This document shows, one piece after another, positions 1-5,381 of a stretch of 5,381 nucleotides of DNA. A model generated the notes under the pieces. It saw only the letters and a program-made list of their open reading frames with translations, had not been told where the DNA came from and did not search any database. Position 1 is the first letter of the stretch. Every line of letters starts with the position of its first letter. This DNA is from Porticoccaceae bacterium (GTDB taxonomy: Bacteria; Pseudomonadota; Gammaproteobacteria; Pseudomonadales; Porticoccaceae): contig JAPKCN010000135.1 of NCBI GenBank assembly GCA_028822945.1, forward strand, positions 1 to 5,381. The letters are read 5' to 3'. The position numbers were made by a program, and so were the translations under genes.

Positions 1-468
1 CTCGGTGGTTTTTTAGGGCGCGCATATGTACGCAACAACTCCGCGAGTGGCGTGTCGATGCGCGATATGGAAAAGAAAATCGCCGATAGCGAAGAACGCC
101 TCAGGCGCTATGAGCAAGCTGTTACCGAACACTTTATAACACTGTCACATCACACTACGAACATGGCACAGAGCTACAGGGATATACACGAACATCTCGC
201 TGCGAGTGCATTGAGACTAGCGAGCCCAGAGGTAAGCCAACAAATACTTAAAGGCGCAGCAACCGATCAATCGCTCACCAACATCGAGGCAGTGACCCTA
301 AGAGATGGCGACGCCATAGAGGCGCCCAAAGACTATGCTCCGAAAGTACCCGGCGGCGTGTTGAGTGAAGCCTATGGCTTGAGCGAAGTGATAGATACGT
401 TCGCAGCAACTGTGGAGCCTGCCGACAACCAGGCACAGCTTTCCGACCCAACTCTAAACGTCAGTTAA
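1..468 (+). CDS. zapG: YhcB/ZapG family inner-membrane protein (5' end cut by window)
   Basis: The frame is open from base 1 to the TAA at 466-468, giving 155 visible residues. A GTG at 52 and an ATG at 58 exist, but the residues before them (LGGFLGRAYVRNN) look like the end of a membrane anchor followed by a basic stretch, as in YhcB. The true start therefore lies before the window. Next comes a charged predicted coiled coil (MEKKIADSEERLRRYEQA), then the family-typical block EHFITLSHHTTNMAQSYRDI, equivalent to the E. coli segment SHFARSAELLDTMAHDYRQL. A second conserved patch, APKDYAP, sits at about codons 108-114. The rest is an acidic, probably disordered tail, longer than in E. coli (132 aa in total). 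Known for the family: a single-pass cytoplasmic-membrane protein tied to cell division and envelope synthesis. The gene symbol rests on family similarity only. Confidence 0.85.
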   Translation, partial: LGGFLGRAYVRNNSASGVSMRDMEKKIADSEERLRRYEQAVTEHFITLSHHTTNMAQSYRDIHEHLAASALRLASPEVSQQILKGAATDQSLTNIEAVTLRDGDAIEAPKDYAPKVPGGVLSEAYGLSEVIDTFAATVEPADNQAQLSDPTLNVS

Positions 469-476
469 ACCGATGC

Positions 477-770
477 ATGGACGATCAGACACTATTGCAA
501 CCGTTTAGACTTGTAGGATGCGGAGCTCTGGATGAGCCATATCAACTAGTACAACTAAGACTCACTATTGCGCCCGAATGCAGCAAACAGCTAAACCTGC
601 CGAGAAGTCTCCTTATGCGTGTTTTTAATAATGCTGAGATAAGTACCATACACTCCGACACAAGAGCTTTTAAACGAATGCTTAGAGCATTTCTTGATGG
701 CTTATGTAGTGTTTGTAAGGACTCGCGGGAACCTGATTATTTGGCCGTCTGTGCCGTTTGCGATGGCTGA
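477..770 (+). CDS. Hypothetical small protein with C-terminal CxxC...CxxC pair (doubtful gene)
   Basis: This is a 97-codon frame starting with ATG 8 bases after the yhcB/zapG stop and ending with TGA. I do not recognise the family. It has no signal peptide or membrane segment. The last 21 residues hold cysteines at 77, 80, 92 and 95 (CSVC, 11 residues, CAVC), a spacing that could bind one zinc ion. Cys15 and Cys35 lie further upstream. For it: close spacing behind a real gene on the same strand and the ordered cysteine pairs. Against it: no Shine-Dalgarno sequence before 477, several rare AGA codons, and a competing 60-codon minus-strand frame over its 3' end. It could be a translationally coupled accessory gene, a decayed remnant, or a chance frame. 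Confidence 0.3.
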   Translation: MDDQTLLQPFRLVGCGALDEPYQLVQLRLTIAPECSKQLNLPRSLLMRVFNNAEISTIHSDTRAFKRMLRAFLDGLCSVCKDSREPDYLAVCAVCDG

Positions 771-848
771 AACATAGCTGTCGGCGATGTACGATACTAC
801 TCGAGTGCGCCCGGAAATGCCCTCAATGCATAGTGTCTCCGCCACCTT

Positions 849-865
849 ACCGATGCTGTATCGGT
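849..865. repeat. Short perfect hairpin ACCGAT / ATCGGT
   Basis: A 6-bp perfect inverted repeat (849-854 with 860-865) around a 5-base loop GCTGT, located 79 bases after the 97-codon frame. No T-run follows on either strand, so it is not a classic intrinsic terminator. A 6-bp match can arise by chance. Confidence 0.3.
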
Positions 866-918
866 GCCTTGCACTGCCACCCATAGATGCATTACTTAAT
901 TGACGCTGTTAAACGCGA

Positions 919-1085
919 CGCCTCTGTCCGAATAACACAAAAATTGACCCGACAGTGCGCTACCATTCTTCGTTTGAGATACCAACAGCATTTGCCAGAT
1001 TTGACTACACCGGTGCCTCTAAGCTAGTCAAAGTAACTCCAGCGCGGCTTTAACCAATGCGATTTAATAACACATCGCCTCTGTC
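919..1085 (+). repeat. Ten-base direct repeat CGCCTCTGTC, two copies
   Basis: CGCCTCTGTC occurs at 919-928 and again at 1076-1085. Both copies are followed, 21 and 26 bases after the repeat start, by AAAATTG (940-946 and 1102-1108). A related GCCTCT lies at 1015-1020. This may be an old imperfect duplication or paired binding sites, and chance is also possible. Confidence 0.3.
1000..1032. repeat. Spaced 8-bp inverted repeat TTTGACTA / TAGTCAAA
   Basis: The arms at 1000-1007 and 1025-1032 are perfect complements separated by 17 bases. The palindrome CACCGGTG (1008-1015) abuts the left arm. The layout could be a dimeric regulator site or a transcribed stem-loop. It lies about 340 bases before cysE and has no T-run beside it. 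Confidence 0.4.
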
Positions 1086-1321
1086 AAGTATTCGGAAAAA
1101 TAAAATTGCGCAGCGATATATGTCGCCGCTCAGTGCGTGCAGCAGCGGAGCGCCAGCAATCCAAAATAAATCGCAAACGCAGCGCTGCCAAGACCTTTAG
1201 CTGTAAAATATATCTCGAGCAACACATCCTATGCGATCTTAGACGACTTGTTCACCACCGATGCAACTGCGGCATCTCTAACAACGGCATTACTGGCAGC
1301 TGGTGCGTGACACGTCGACAT

Positions 1322-1352
1322 TTGATGTCTGGCAAAAATGGACTGGCATAAT
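1322..1352 (+). promoter_or_regulatory. Candidate sigma-70 promoter for cysE
   Basis: TTGATG (1322-1327) resembles a -35 box at four of six positions. CATAAT (1347-1352) matches the -10 consensus at five of six. The spacer is 19 bases, longer than the ideal 17. Transcription would begin near 1359, leaving a leader of only about 12 bases. That agrees with the lack of a clear Shine-Dalgarno sequence before the cysE start. Confidence 0.4.
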
Positions 1353-1370
1353 CCTTAGCAGTACCGCAAA

Positions 1371-2177
1371 ATGTTGCTCATGATAGAACTGACCACGACT
1401 GAAATAACTGCGCTTTGGGATGATATGCGTGCCCAGGCAACCAGGGAATGCGCGCATGAACCGCTGCTCGAGCAATACTTGCAAAGCAGTGTTCTCGAGC
1501 ACACCACACTCGCCGATGCGCTCGCCAACCGGCTGTCGGATGAGCTTACCTGCGACATATTAGACACAGTAATTTTGAATGAGATTTTGCGCGATTTTGG
1601 CCGCGATATATCACTGATTACCGCGGCCGCCACGGATATTCAAGCGACCTTTGAACGCGACTCAGCATGTGAGACGAGGCTTAGTGTATTTTTATTTTAT
1701 AAGGGTTTTATCGCCCTACAGGCATACCGAGTTGCAAATCGTTTGTGGTCGGAGGGCCGCTATTCACTGGCATTACTTTTGCAGTCGCAAATCTCTCTGC
1801 GCTTCGGTATCGACATACACCCCGCAGCGAAAATAGGTCGCGGAATTATGTTAGACCACGGCTTTGGTCTGGTCATCGGCGAAACTGCAGTGATTGAAGA
1901 TGCGGTTTCGATCATGCAGTCGGTGACCCTTGGTGGCACCGGTAAGGAGAGCGGCGATCGACACCCAAAAATTGGCCATGGCGTTCTAATCGGTCCGGGA
2001 GCCAAGATTCTTGGCAATATTAGTATTGGCTGCGGCGCCATGGTCGCGGCGTCGAGCGTAGTGTTAAAACCGGTGGCTAAACACGCCATTGTCGCCGGCG
2101 TCCCCGCGCGGGTAGTCGGTGATACTCAGAGCGACGAACCGGCTATGGCGATGAACCATTACTTCAATTGCGAGTAA
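1371..2177 (+). CDS. cysE: Serine O-acetyltransferase CysE
   Basis: CysE transfers acetyl from acetyl-CoA to L-serine, giving O-acetylserine, the committed step of cysteine synthesis in the cytoplasm. The 268-residue protein has the usual alpha-helical N-terminal region (about 6-140) and a C-terminal left-handed beta-helix of hexapeptide repeats. Signature stretches are DIHPAAKIGRGIMLDHGFG (148-166), QSVTLGGTGK (183-192), GDRHPKIG (195-202) and AGVPARVVG (242-250). By alignment with E. coli the catalytic pair is Asp148 and His163, with the further active-site His at 198. The start at 1371 has a TAG three codons upstream. The ATG at 1380 is an equally possible start, since neither has a good ribosome site. 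The C-terminus stops at NHYFNCE, shorter than the E. coli form and without its terminal isoleucine. It stands alone on the plus strand, probably from its own promoter. Confidence 0.97.
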   Translation: MLLMIELTTTEITALWDDMRAQATRECAHEPLLEQYLQSSVLEHTTLADALANRLSDELTCDILDTVILNEILRDFGRDISLITAAATDIQATFERDSACETRLSVFLFYKGFIALQAYRVANRLWSEGRYSLALLLQSQISLRFGIDIHPAAKIGRGIMLDHGFGLVIGETAVIEDAVSIMQSVTLGGTGKESGDRHPKIGHGVLIGPGAKILGNISIGCGAMVAASSVVLKPVAKHAIVAGVPARVVGDTQSDEPAMAMNHYFNCE

Positions 2178-2213
2178 GCAACGCTTGCAGGCGACACACA
2201 GGTATCATTAATG

Positions 2214-2244
2214 GGCGCTAAAGTCTTGCTAAGATGTTAGCGCC
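2214..2244. terminator. Long hairpin between convergent cysE and epmA (no T-run)
   Basis: GGCGCTAA (2214-2221) pairs perfectly with TTAGCGCC (2237-2244). Inside, after one A/G mismatch, a further 5 pairs (one G-T) can form around a GCT loop, making an almost continuous stem. No T-tract follows on either strand, so a standard intrinsic terminator is not shown. Its place between two converging genes suggests a shared 3' end or transcript-stabilising structure. The epmA stop codon (2237-2239) is part of the stem. Confidence 0.5.
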
Positions 2245-3193
2245 GCGTCCAACTGAATGGCATACTCAAGTCAATCGCGGAGATTTCAAGTAGTTGCATA
2301 ATTAGTCGATCGACCCCTAAAGCGACGCCCGCACAACTTGGCAATCCGCATTCCAGGGCCTGCAAAAAACGCTGATCTTGCTCGACCAACGGTTTATCTG
2401 CAGCGGCTCGAACACTCAAATCAGCAGCGAAACGACGGCGCTGCTCGACAACATCGGTCAGCTCAAAGTAGCCATTCGCGAGTTCCAGATTGTTTAAATA
2501 GACTTCAAAACGGCGACTGACCTGTTGCCCCTCGCGATTTTTATACAACTGCGCTAGCGCCGCCTGACAAGCAGGGTAATCGTATAAAAATACCAACCCG
2601 CGAGGTAACAACGGCTCAACGCATAGGCTGAATAACAGATCGAGAACATTGGCTCGCGACTCTTCACGCCAGCGCTCGGCACCGCGTTCGGCCGCGACCT
2701 GTTGCAACTCAGAAAGTGTCGCACTGTGGGGGTCCATATTTAAATACTGCTCAAACGCCTCGCGATAACTCAGCGTCAAACTGCCCACTTCGGGCCAAAG
2801 GTGTGCCACTAAACCAGCCACCTCAGCCATCAACTGATGCTCATCCCACCCAACGCGATACCACTCCAATAAGGTGAATTCAACATTGTGGCGCGCCCCC
2901 GATTCACCCGCCCGGAAAGCTTTACCAAGACTGTAGATATCTCCACTGCCAGACGCCAATAGACGTTTCATATAGAATTCTGGAGAGCTTTGCAAGAAAC
3001 CCGCCGTCGACTGACCGAGGGTCGCAATACTATCGATGTGAGGGTCAGTGACCGCATGCCGACCCAATACCGGAACGTCAACCTCGAGGACCCCATGAGA
3101 AGATAAAAAATTGCGTATCTCGCCCATAACGCGAGCGCGGTATTGCAGGGTCGGCAAACCGATTGCAGCACGCCAGTCCCCATCGCTAACCAT
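2237..3193 (-). CDS. epmA: EF-P--(R)-beta-lysine ligase EpmA
   Basis: EpmA (PoxA/GenX/YjeA) is a truncated lysyl-tRNA-synthetase paralogue that activates (R)-beta-lysine with ATP and attaches it to Lys34 of EF-P. The 318 residues compare with 325 in E. coli, and there is no anticodon-binding domain before the class II core. Visible are a motif-1-like GVLEVDVPVL (34-43), SSPEFYMKRLL (69-79), motif 2 from FRAGE (93-97) to HNVEFTLLEWY (102-112), ELANGYFELTD (237-247) and motif 3 GVALGVDRLIM (289-299). Ala291 matches E. coli Ala298, a position that is Gly in true LysRS, which favours EpmA over a LysRS fragment. The ATG start fits the E. coli N-terminus, though the ribosome site is weak. It lies 61 bases after efp on the same strand, so modifier follows target. 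The stop falls in the hairpin shared with cysE. Confidence 0.96.
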   Translation of the reverse strand: MVSDGDWRAAIGLPTLQYRARVMGEIRNFLSSHGVLEVDVPVLGRHAVTDPHIDSIATLGQSTAGFLQSSPEFYMKRLLASGSGDIYSLGKAFRAGESGARHNVEFTLLEWYRVGWDEHQLMAEVAGLVAHLWPEVGSLTLSYREAFEQYLNMDPHSATLSELQQVAAERGAERWREESRANVLDLLFSLCVEPLLPRGLVFLYDYPACQAALAQLYKNREGQQVSRRFEVYLNNLELANGYFELTDVVEQRRRFAADLSVRAAADKPLVEQDQRFLQALECGLPSCAGVALGVDRLIMQLLEISAIDLSMPFSWTRR

Positions 3194-3214
3194 TTTCGCT
3201 TAACCCGCCACGAG

Positions 3215-3228
3215 CGCGATCAATCGCG
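3215..3228 (-). promoter_or_regulatory. Intergenic hairpin between efp and epmA
   Basis: CGCGA (3215-3219) and TCGCG (3224-3228) form a 5-bp GC-rich stem with a 4-base loop. Flanking GCCAC and GTGGC segments (3207-3211 and 3246-3250) could close a larger outer stem. No T-run follows on the minus strand. It may dampen read-through, mark a processing site or protect the efp 3' end, so that abundant EF-P and scarce EpmA are made at different levels. That role is inferred. Confidence 0.35.
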
Positions 3229-3254
3229 GTGATAGCAAGCCTGCGGTGGCAATT

Positions 3255-3824
3255 TTAATCTTTAGCGCGGCCAAGGTACTCTCCTGTGCGCGTGTCGACC
3301 CGAACAACTTCACCCTGTTCGAGAAATAATGGTACCTTAATGACCGCACCGGTGGTCAATATTGCTGGTTTGGTGCCGCCGCTCGCAGTGTCTCCGCGAA
3401 GGCCTGGGTCAGTTTCAACAATCTCTAGATCGACATGATTAGGCGGCGTAACCGAGAGCGGTGCGCCATTATAAAGTGTCACTACACAGATATCCTGCTC
3501 GCGTAGCCAATTCACCGCGTCGCCCACCGCTTTTTCATCCGCTTGATGTTGCTCAAAAGTTTGTGGCTCCATAAAATACCAAAAGTCGCCATCACCATAG
3601 AGATACTGCATATCTGCATCAATAACATCGGCAGCCTCCAACGATTCTCCAGACTTAAAGGTTTTCTCGAGGACTCGACCGGTCTTTAAATTACGCAGCT
3701 TGACTCGGCTAAAGGCCTGACCCTTTCCAGGCTTGACAAATTCGTTCTCTAAAATAGAACAGGGCTCGCGCTCAAGCATCACTTTCAACCCAGATCGGAA
3801 TTCATTGGTAGAATAGTTGGCCAT
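3255..3824 (-). CDS. efp: Translation elongation factor P
   Basis: EF-P binds between the ribosomal P and E sites and speeds peptide bond formation at consecutive prolines. The 189 residues compare with 188 in E. coli and cover all three beta-barrel domains: KOW-like about 1-64, central OB about 65-126 and C-terminal OB about 129-186. The modification loop is EFVKPGKGQAF with the acceptor Lys at 34, the residue EpmA lysylates. The C-terminal signature is intact, with VTPPNHVDLEIVETDPG and GEVVRVDTRTGEYLGR. The ATG start is preceded by a usable purine-rich site (GGGAAGAAG, its AAGAAG 5 bases from the ATG). The lysine rather than arginine at the loop tip fits the beta-lysine route and not the EarP/rhamnose route. 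It lies 117 bases after serB and 61 before epmA on the same strand. Confidence 0.98.
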   Translation of the reverse strand: MANYSTNEFRSGLKVMLEREPCSILENEFVKPGKGQAFSRVKLRNLKTGRVLEKTFKSGESLEAADVIDADMQYLYGDGDFWYFMEPQTFEQHQADEKAVGDAVNWLREQDICVVTLYNGAPLSVTPPNHVDLEIVETDPGLRGDTASGGTKPAILTTGAVIKVPLFLEQGEVVRVDTRTGEYLGRAKD

Positions 3825-3865
3825 AACTGCTTCTTCCCTACTTCGCTAAACAAACATGATAACCG

Positions 3866-3888
3866 AAGCGGTGAAAAATTTACCGCTT
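3866..3888 (+). terminator. Stem-loop in the serB-efp gap, terminator-like on the plus strand
   Basis: AAGCGGT (3866-3872) pairs with ACCGCTT (3882-3888). The stem can extend inward by G-T and two A-T pairs to an AAA loop. On the plus strand it runs into TTTTT (3887-3891), like an intrinsic terminator, yet both neighbours are on the minus strand. On the minus strand an A-rich tract precedes the stem, and only TTCGGTT follows. It could be a bidirectional terminator for serB, a block to antisense transcription, or part of the efp leader. A weak -10-like TATCAT for efp lies just downstream on the minus strand (3856-3861). Confidence 0.45.
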
Positions 3889-3941
3889 TTTCCGACCCAT
3901 GGTATGCCGCAAAGTCAATCCCATAAAAAATACCGATCCCG

Positions 3942-5165
3942 CTAGCCGTCAAGCAACTCGGTGTCGCGATCGCTATAACCCAGCAGGTAAAGAATGCCAT
4001 CGAGTCCAAGATTGGAGATCGATTGCTGTGCCGAGGCAATGACCAGAGGTTTGGCGCGAAACGCAATCCCCAAACCGGCAATCTGTAACATTGGCAAGTC
4101 GTTGGCGCCATCGCCGACGGCTATTACTTGCTCCAACCTCAAACCTTCGCGATAGGCTAGTTCGCGAAGTAACTGGGCCTTTCGTTGACCATCGATAATC
4201 TCGCCACTGACGCGTCCGGTAACGCGCCCATCACTAATATCGAGTTCGTTAGCATAGACGTAGTCGACCCCAAGAATAGACTGCAGATAGTGCGCAAAGT
4301 AGAGAAATCCCCCCGATACAATAGCAGTCTTAAAACCAAGTTGTTTGAGTCTTTTGAGTAAATATTCAGCGCCCTCATTAAGGCTTAGACGCTTAGCAAC
4401 TAGCGGAAGAACCTCGGCCGGCATCCCCTCTAACAGAGCCAATCGCTGTCTAAAACTCTGTTCGAAATCTAACTTCCCATGCATCGCCGCCTCGGTAATT
4501 GCAGCAACTTGTTGGCCGACTCCAGCCTCGTGCGCAAGCTCGTCGATTACCTCGGCATCGATCAGGGTCGAGTCCATATCGAAGACTACCAACTGCCGAC
4601 TACGACGGTAAATAGTATCCTGTTGGTAGGCAATATCAATATTACAAAGGCCTGCCAACTCCAACAGCGAACTGCGCAAAAGATCGGCGTCTCGCGGTTC
4701 GCCGCGGGCTGAAAACTCTATACAGGCGCGCCCCAAAGTTTCATTCACATCCAGTGGGACGCGCCCTGAAAGGCGAACAATTTTGTCGATATTGAGTCCT
4801 AGACTAGCGGTGACTTGGGTCACTGCAGCAAGGTGTCGAGCCTCTATTTTACGGGCTAGTAGTGTAATTATATGGCGTTTTTTACCCTGTTGACCAACCC
4901 AATCTTGATATTGTTGTGCCGGTATTGGCAAGAATTTCACCCGCATATTGAGTCGACGAATGCTCTCGCCCACGGCCTCGATCACGGACTTTGTCGCGCG
5001 CTTATCAGGCACAGCGGCAAGAATACCCAGATTTAATTGATCATGAATAACAGCCTGACCAATATCCAACACACTGGCATCAAAATTCGCTAAAACCTGA
5101 GTCACCTGACTAGTAATACCTGGCTGATCGGCACCAAAAACATTGATCAATATGATGTCTTTCAC
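3942..5165 (-). CDS. serB: Phosphoserine phosphatase SerB (ACT-HAD)
   Basis: SerB hydrolyses O-phospho-L-serine to L-serine, the last step of the phosphorylated serine pathway. It has 407 residues. ACT-like regions occupy about 1-80 (GADQPGITSQV, LDIGQAVIHD) and 96-180 (RLSGRVPLD). The HAD phosphatase core follows, with motif I DMDST at 196-200 (nucleophile Asp196, acid/base Asp198), motif II SGG at 284-286, motif III Lys329 in GQRKAQLL, and motif IV GDGANDLPML at 351-360 with metal-binding Asp352 and Asp356. Arrangement and wording closely follow Pseudomonas SerB. The start is GTG, with an in-frame TAA directly before it, so no earlier start is possible. The next residues (KDIILIN) match family N-termini. 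Ribosome site poor (GCGAG about 12 bases away). It is first in the serB-efp-epmA row and feeds serine to the CysE step. Confidence 0.98.
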   Translation of the reverse strand: MKDIILINVFGADQPGITSQVTQVLANFDASVLDIGQAVIHDQLNLGILAAVPDKRATKSVIEAVGESIRRLNMRVKFLPIPAQQYQDWVGQQGKKRHIITLLARKIEARHLAAVTQVTASLGLNIDKIVRLSGRVPLDVNETLGRACIEFSARGEPRDADLLRSSLLELAGLCNIDIAYQQDTIYRRSRQLVVFDMDSTLIDAEVIDELAHEAGVGQQVAAITEAAMHGKLDFEQSFRQRLALLEGMPAEVLPLVAKRLSLNEGAEYLLKRLKQLGFKTAIVSGGFLYFAHYLQSILGVDYVYANELDISDGRVTGRVSGEIIDGQRKAQLLRELAYREGLRLEQVIAVGDGANDLPMLQIAGLGIAFRAKPLVIASAQQSISNLGLDGILYLLGYSDRDTELLDG

Positions 5166-5194
5166 TTACATAAACTCGCTAAAATAGGACTGCC

Positions 5195-5200
5195 ATTATA
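5195..5200 (-). promoter_or_regulatory. Perfect -10 box for serB
   Basis: Read on the minus strand this is TATAAT, the exact sigma-70 -10 consensus, 29 bases before the serB GTG. No good -35 is found at 16-19 bases (CTATCC at 17), so it would be a weak or activator-dependent promoter. The predicted leader is about 20-25 bases. Confidence 0.45.
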
Positions 5201-5261
5201 TAAAAGCCACACGAATAGGATAGAATGTTCGCAAAATAAATCTGCACAAGACCCGTCGACT

Positions 5262-5381
5262 ATGCGTCAACACTCTATAGCTAAAAAACTGCCTGCGTTA
5301 ATTTGCGCCCTTAGCGTACTATTTGGCCTTTTAAGCTGGATGTTACTCAAGCACCACAGCGACAATCTTGTAACCAATACA
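5262..5381 (+). CDS. Membrane-anchored protein, probably AhpA/YtjB (Smp) family (3' end cut)
   Basis: An ATG at 5262 opens a frame that runs 40 codons to the window edge. The N-terminus is short and basic (MRQHSIAKK). One hydrophobic segment follows at about residues 10-29 (PALICALSVLFGLLSWMLL), then a polar stretch likely outside the membrane. This fits an uncleaved N-terminal anchor of a periplasmic-domain protein. The family guess comes mainly from position: in E. coli ytjB/smp is divergent from serB, and Pseudomonas has a similar arrangement. Only the anchor is visible, so the sequence itself gives no family signature. The ribosome site is weak. A TAGAAT at 5221-5226 could serve as its -10. 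An earlier ATG at 5225 reaches a stop after three codons and was not used. Confidence 0.6.
   Translation, partial: MRQHSIAKKLPALICALSVLFGLLSWMLLKHHSDNLVTNT

Larger units (their letters stand above)
771..1321. other. Gene-poor stretch between the 97-codon frame and cysE
   Basis: I read this stretch on both strands and found no convincing coding region. The longest frames (plus strand from a TTG at 1106, minus strand ending upstream at 884) have unconvincing composition and no recognisable motif. No tRNA T-arm motif, rRNA segment, CRISPR spacing or transposase fragment is visible. It does contain a 6-bp hairpin, a spaced 8-bp inverted repeat and a 10-bp direct repeat, listed separately. It may be a decayed gene, a long regulatory region or a small-RNA locus. 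The sequence alone does not decide between these. Confidence 0.5.

Noticed and set aside
702..884. 60-codon minus-strand frame
   Set aside because: It has no recognisable motif or ribosome site and no neighbour on its strand. It overlaps the 3' end of the plus-strand frame at 477-770.
900..928. TTGACG at 900-905 as a plus-strand -35 box
   Set aside because: No acceptable -10 box lies 16-19 bases downstream and no gene follows closely.
1080..1110. Consensus TTGACA on the minus strand near 1081-1086
   Set aside because: The best -10-like sequence (TATTAA) is only 13 bases away, too close, and there is no supported minus-strand gene ahead of it.
1106..1351. 81-codon plus-strand frame in front of cysE
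   Set aside because: It starts with TTG, is rich in Arg, Cys and Ser in no protein-like order, and runs over the likely cysE promoter.
1355..1633. 92-codon minus-strand frame rich in Ser
   Set aside because: It is antisense to the N-terminal part of cysE, which is clearly coding on the plus strand.
1760..2089. 109-codon minus-strand frame
   Set aside because: It lies wholly inside cysE on the other strand; its proline-rich translation is the antisense of the hexapeptide-repeat region.
3052..3193. Lysyl-tRNA synthetase fragment as an alternative reading of epmA
   Set aside because: There is no N-terminal anticodon-binding domain, the protein is full length for EpmA, it has Ala where LysRS has Gly in motif 3, and it sits beside efp.
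3785..4111. 108-codon minus-strand frame bridging serB and efp
   Set aside because: It overlaps the end of serB and the start of efp in another frame and resembles no known protein.
4345..4712. Two plus-strand frames of 88 and 77 codons
   Set aside because: Both are antisense to the catalytic core of serB and have no features of their own.

Overview
This window carries core housekeeping genes of a gammaproteobacterium. The markers are a YhcB/ZapG-type envelope protein, a gammaproteobacterial-type SerB with two ACT regions before its HAD phosphatase, and elongation factor P next to its beta-lysine ligase EpmA. SerB reads very much like the Pseudomonas protein. However, the lysine-type EF-P (K34) with EpmA excludes the arginine-rhamnosylation system (EarP) of Pseudomonas proper. 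A marine or environmental lineage such as Cellvibrionales is my guess, and the exact taxon cannot be fixed from this sequence.

Layout. Bases 1-468 (+) are the 3' part of a yhcB/zapG homologue whose membrane anchor starts before the window. A weak, unrecognised 97-codon frame with a C-terminal CxxC...CxxC pair follows at 477-770. About 600 bases to 1370 hold no gene I can support, only short inverted and direct repeats and a plausible cysE promoter. cysE (1371-2177, +) converges on epmA (2237-3193, -), with a long hairpin without a T-run in the 59-base gap. Upstream of epmA on the minus strand lie efp (3255-3824) and serB (3942-5165). The serB-efp-epmA row is co-directional, but gaps of 117 and 61 bases, each with a hairpin, suggest partly separate expression. 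At the right edge, divergent from serB, the first 40 codons of a membrane-anchored protein begin (5262 onward). Its place next to serB matches the AhpA/YtjB (Smp) family.

How the genes fit together. SerB makes L-serine from O-phosphoserine. CysE acetylates L-serine to O-acetylserine, the committed step to cysteine, so the window holds two steps of one pathway on opposite strands. EF-P relieves ribosome stalling at polyproline, and EpmA attaches (R)-beta-lysine to Lys34 of EF-P, so modifier and target are neighbours. EpmB, which makes beta-lysine, is not here.

No mobile element, CRISPR array, tRNA, rRNA or clearly novel multi-gene system is visible. The points worth a second look are the CysE C-terminus without the terminal isoleucine that docks into CysK, the small cysteine-rich frame and the gene-poor stretch beside it, and the hairpins between cysE/epmA and efp/epmA.
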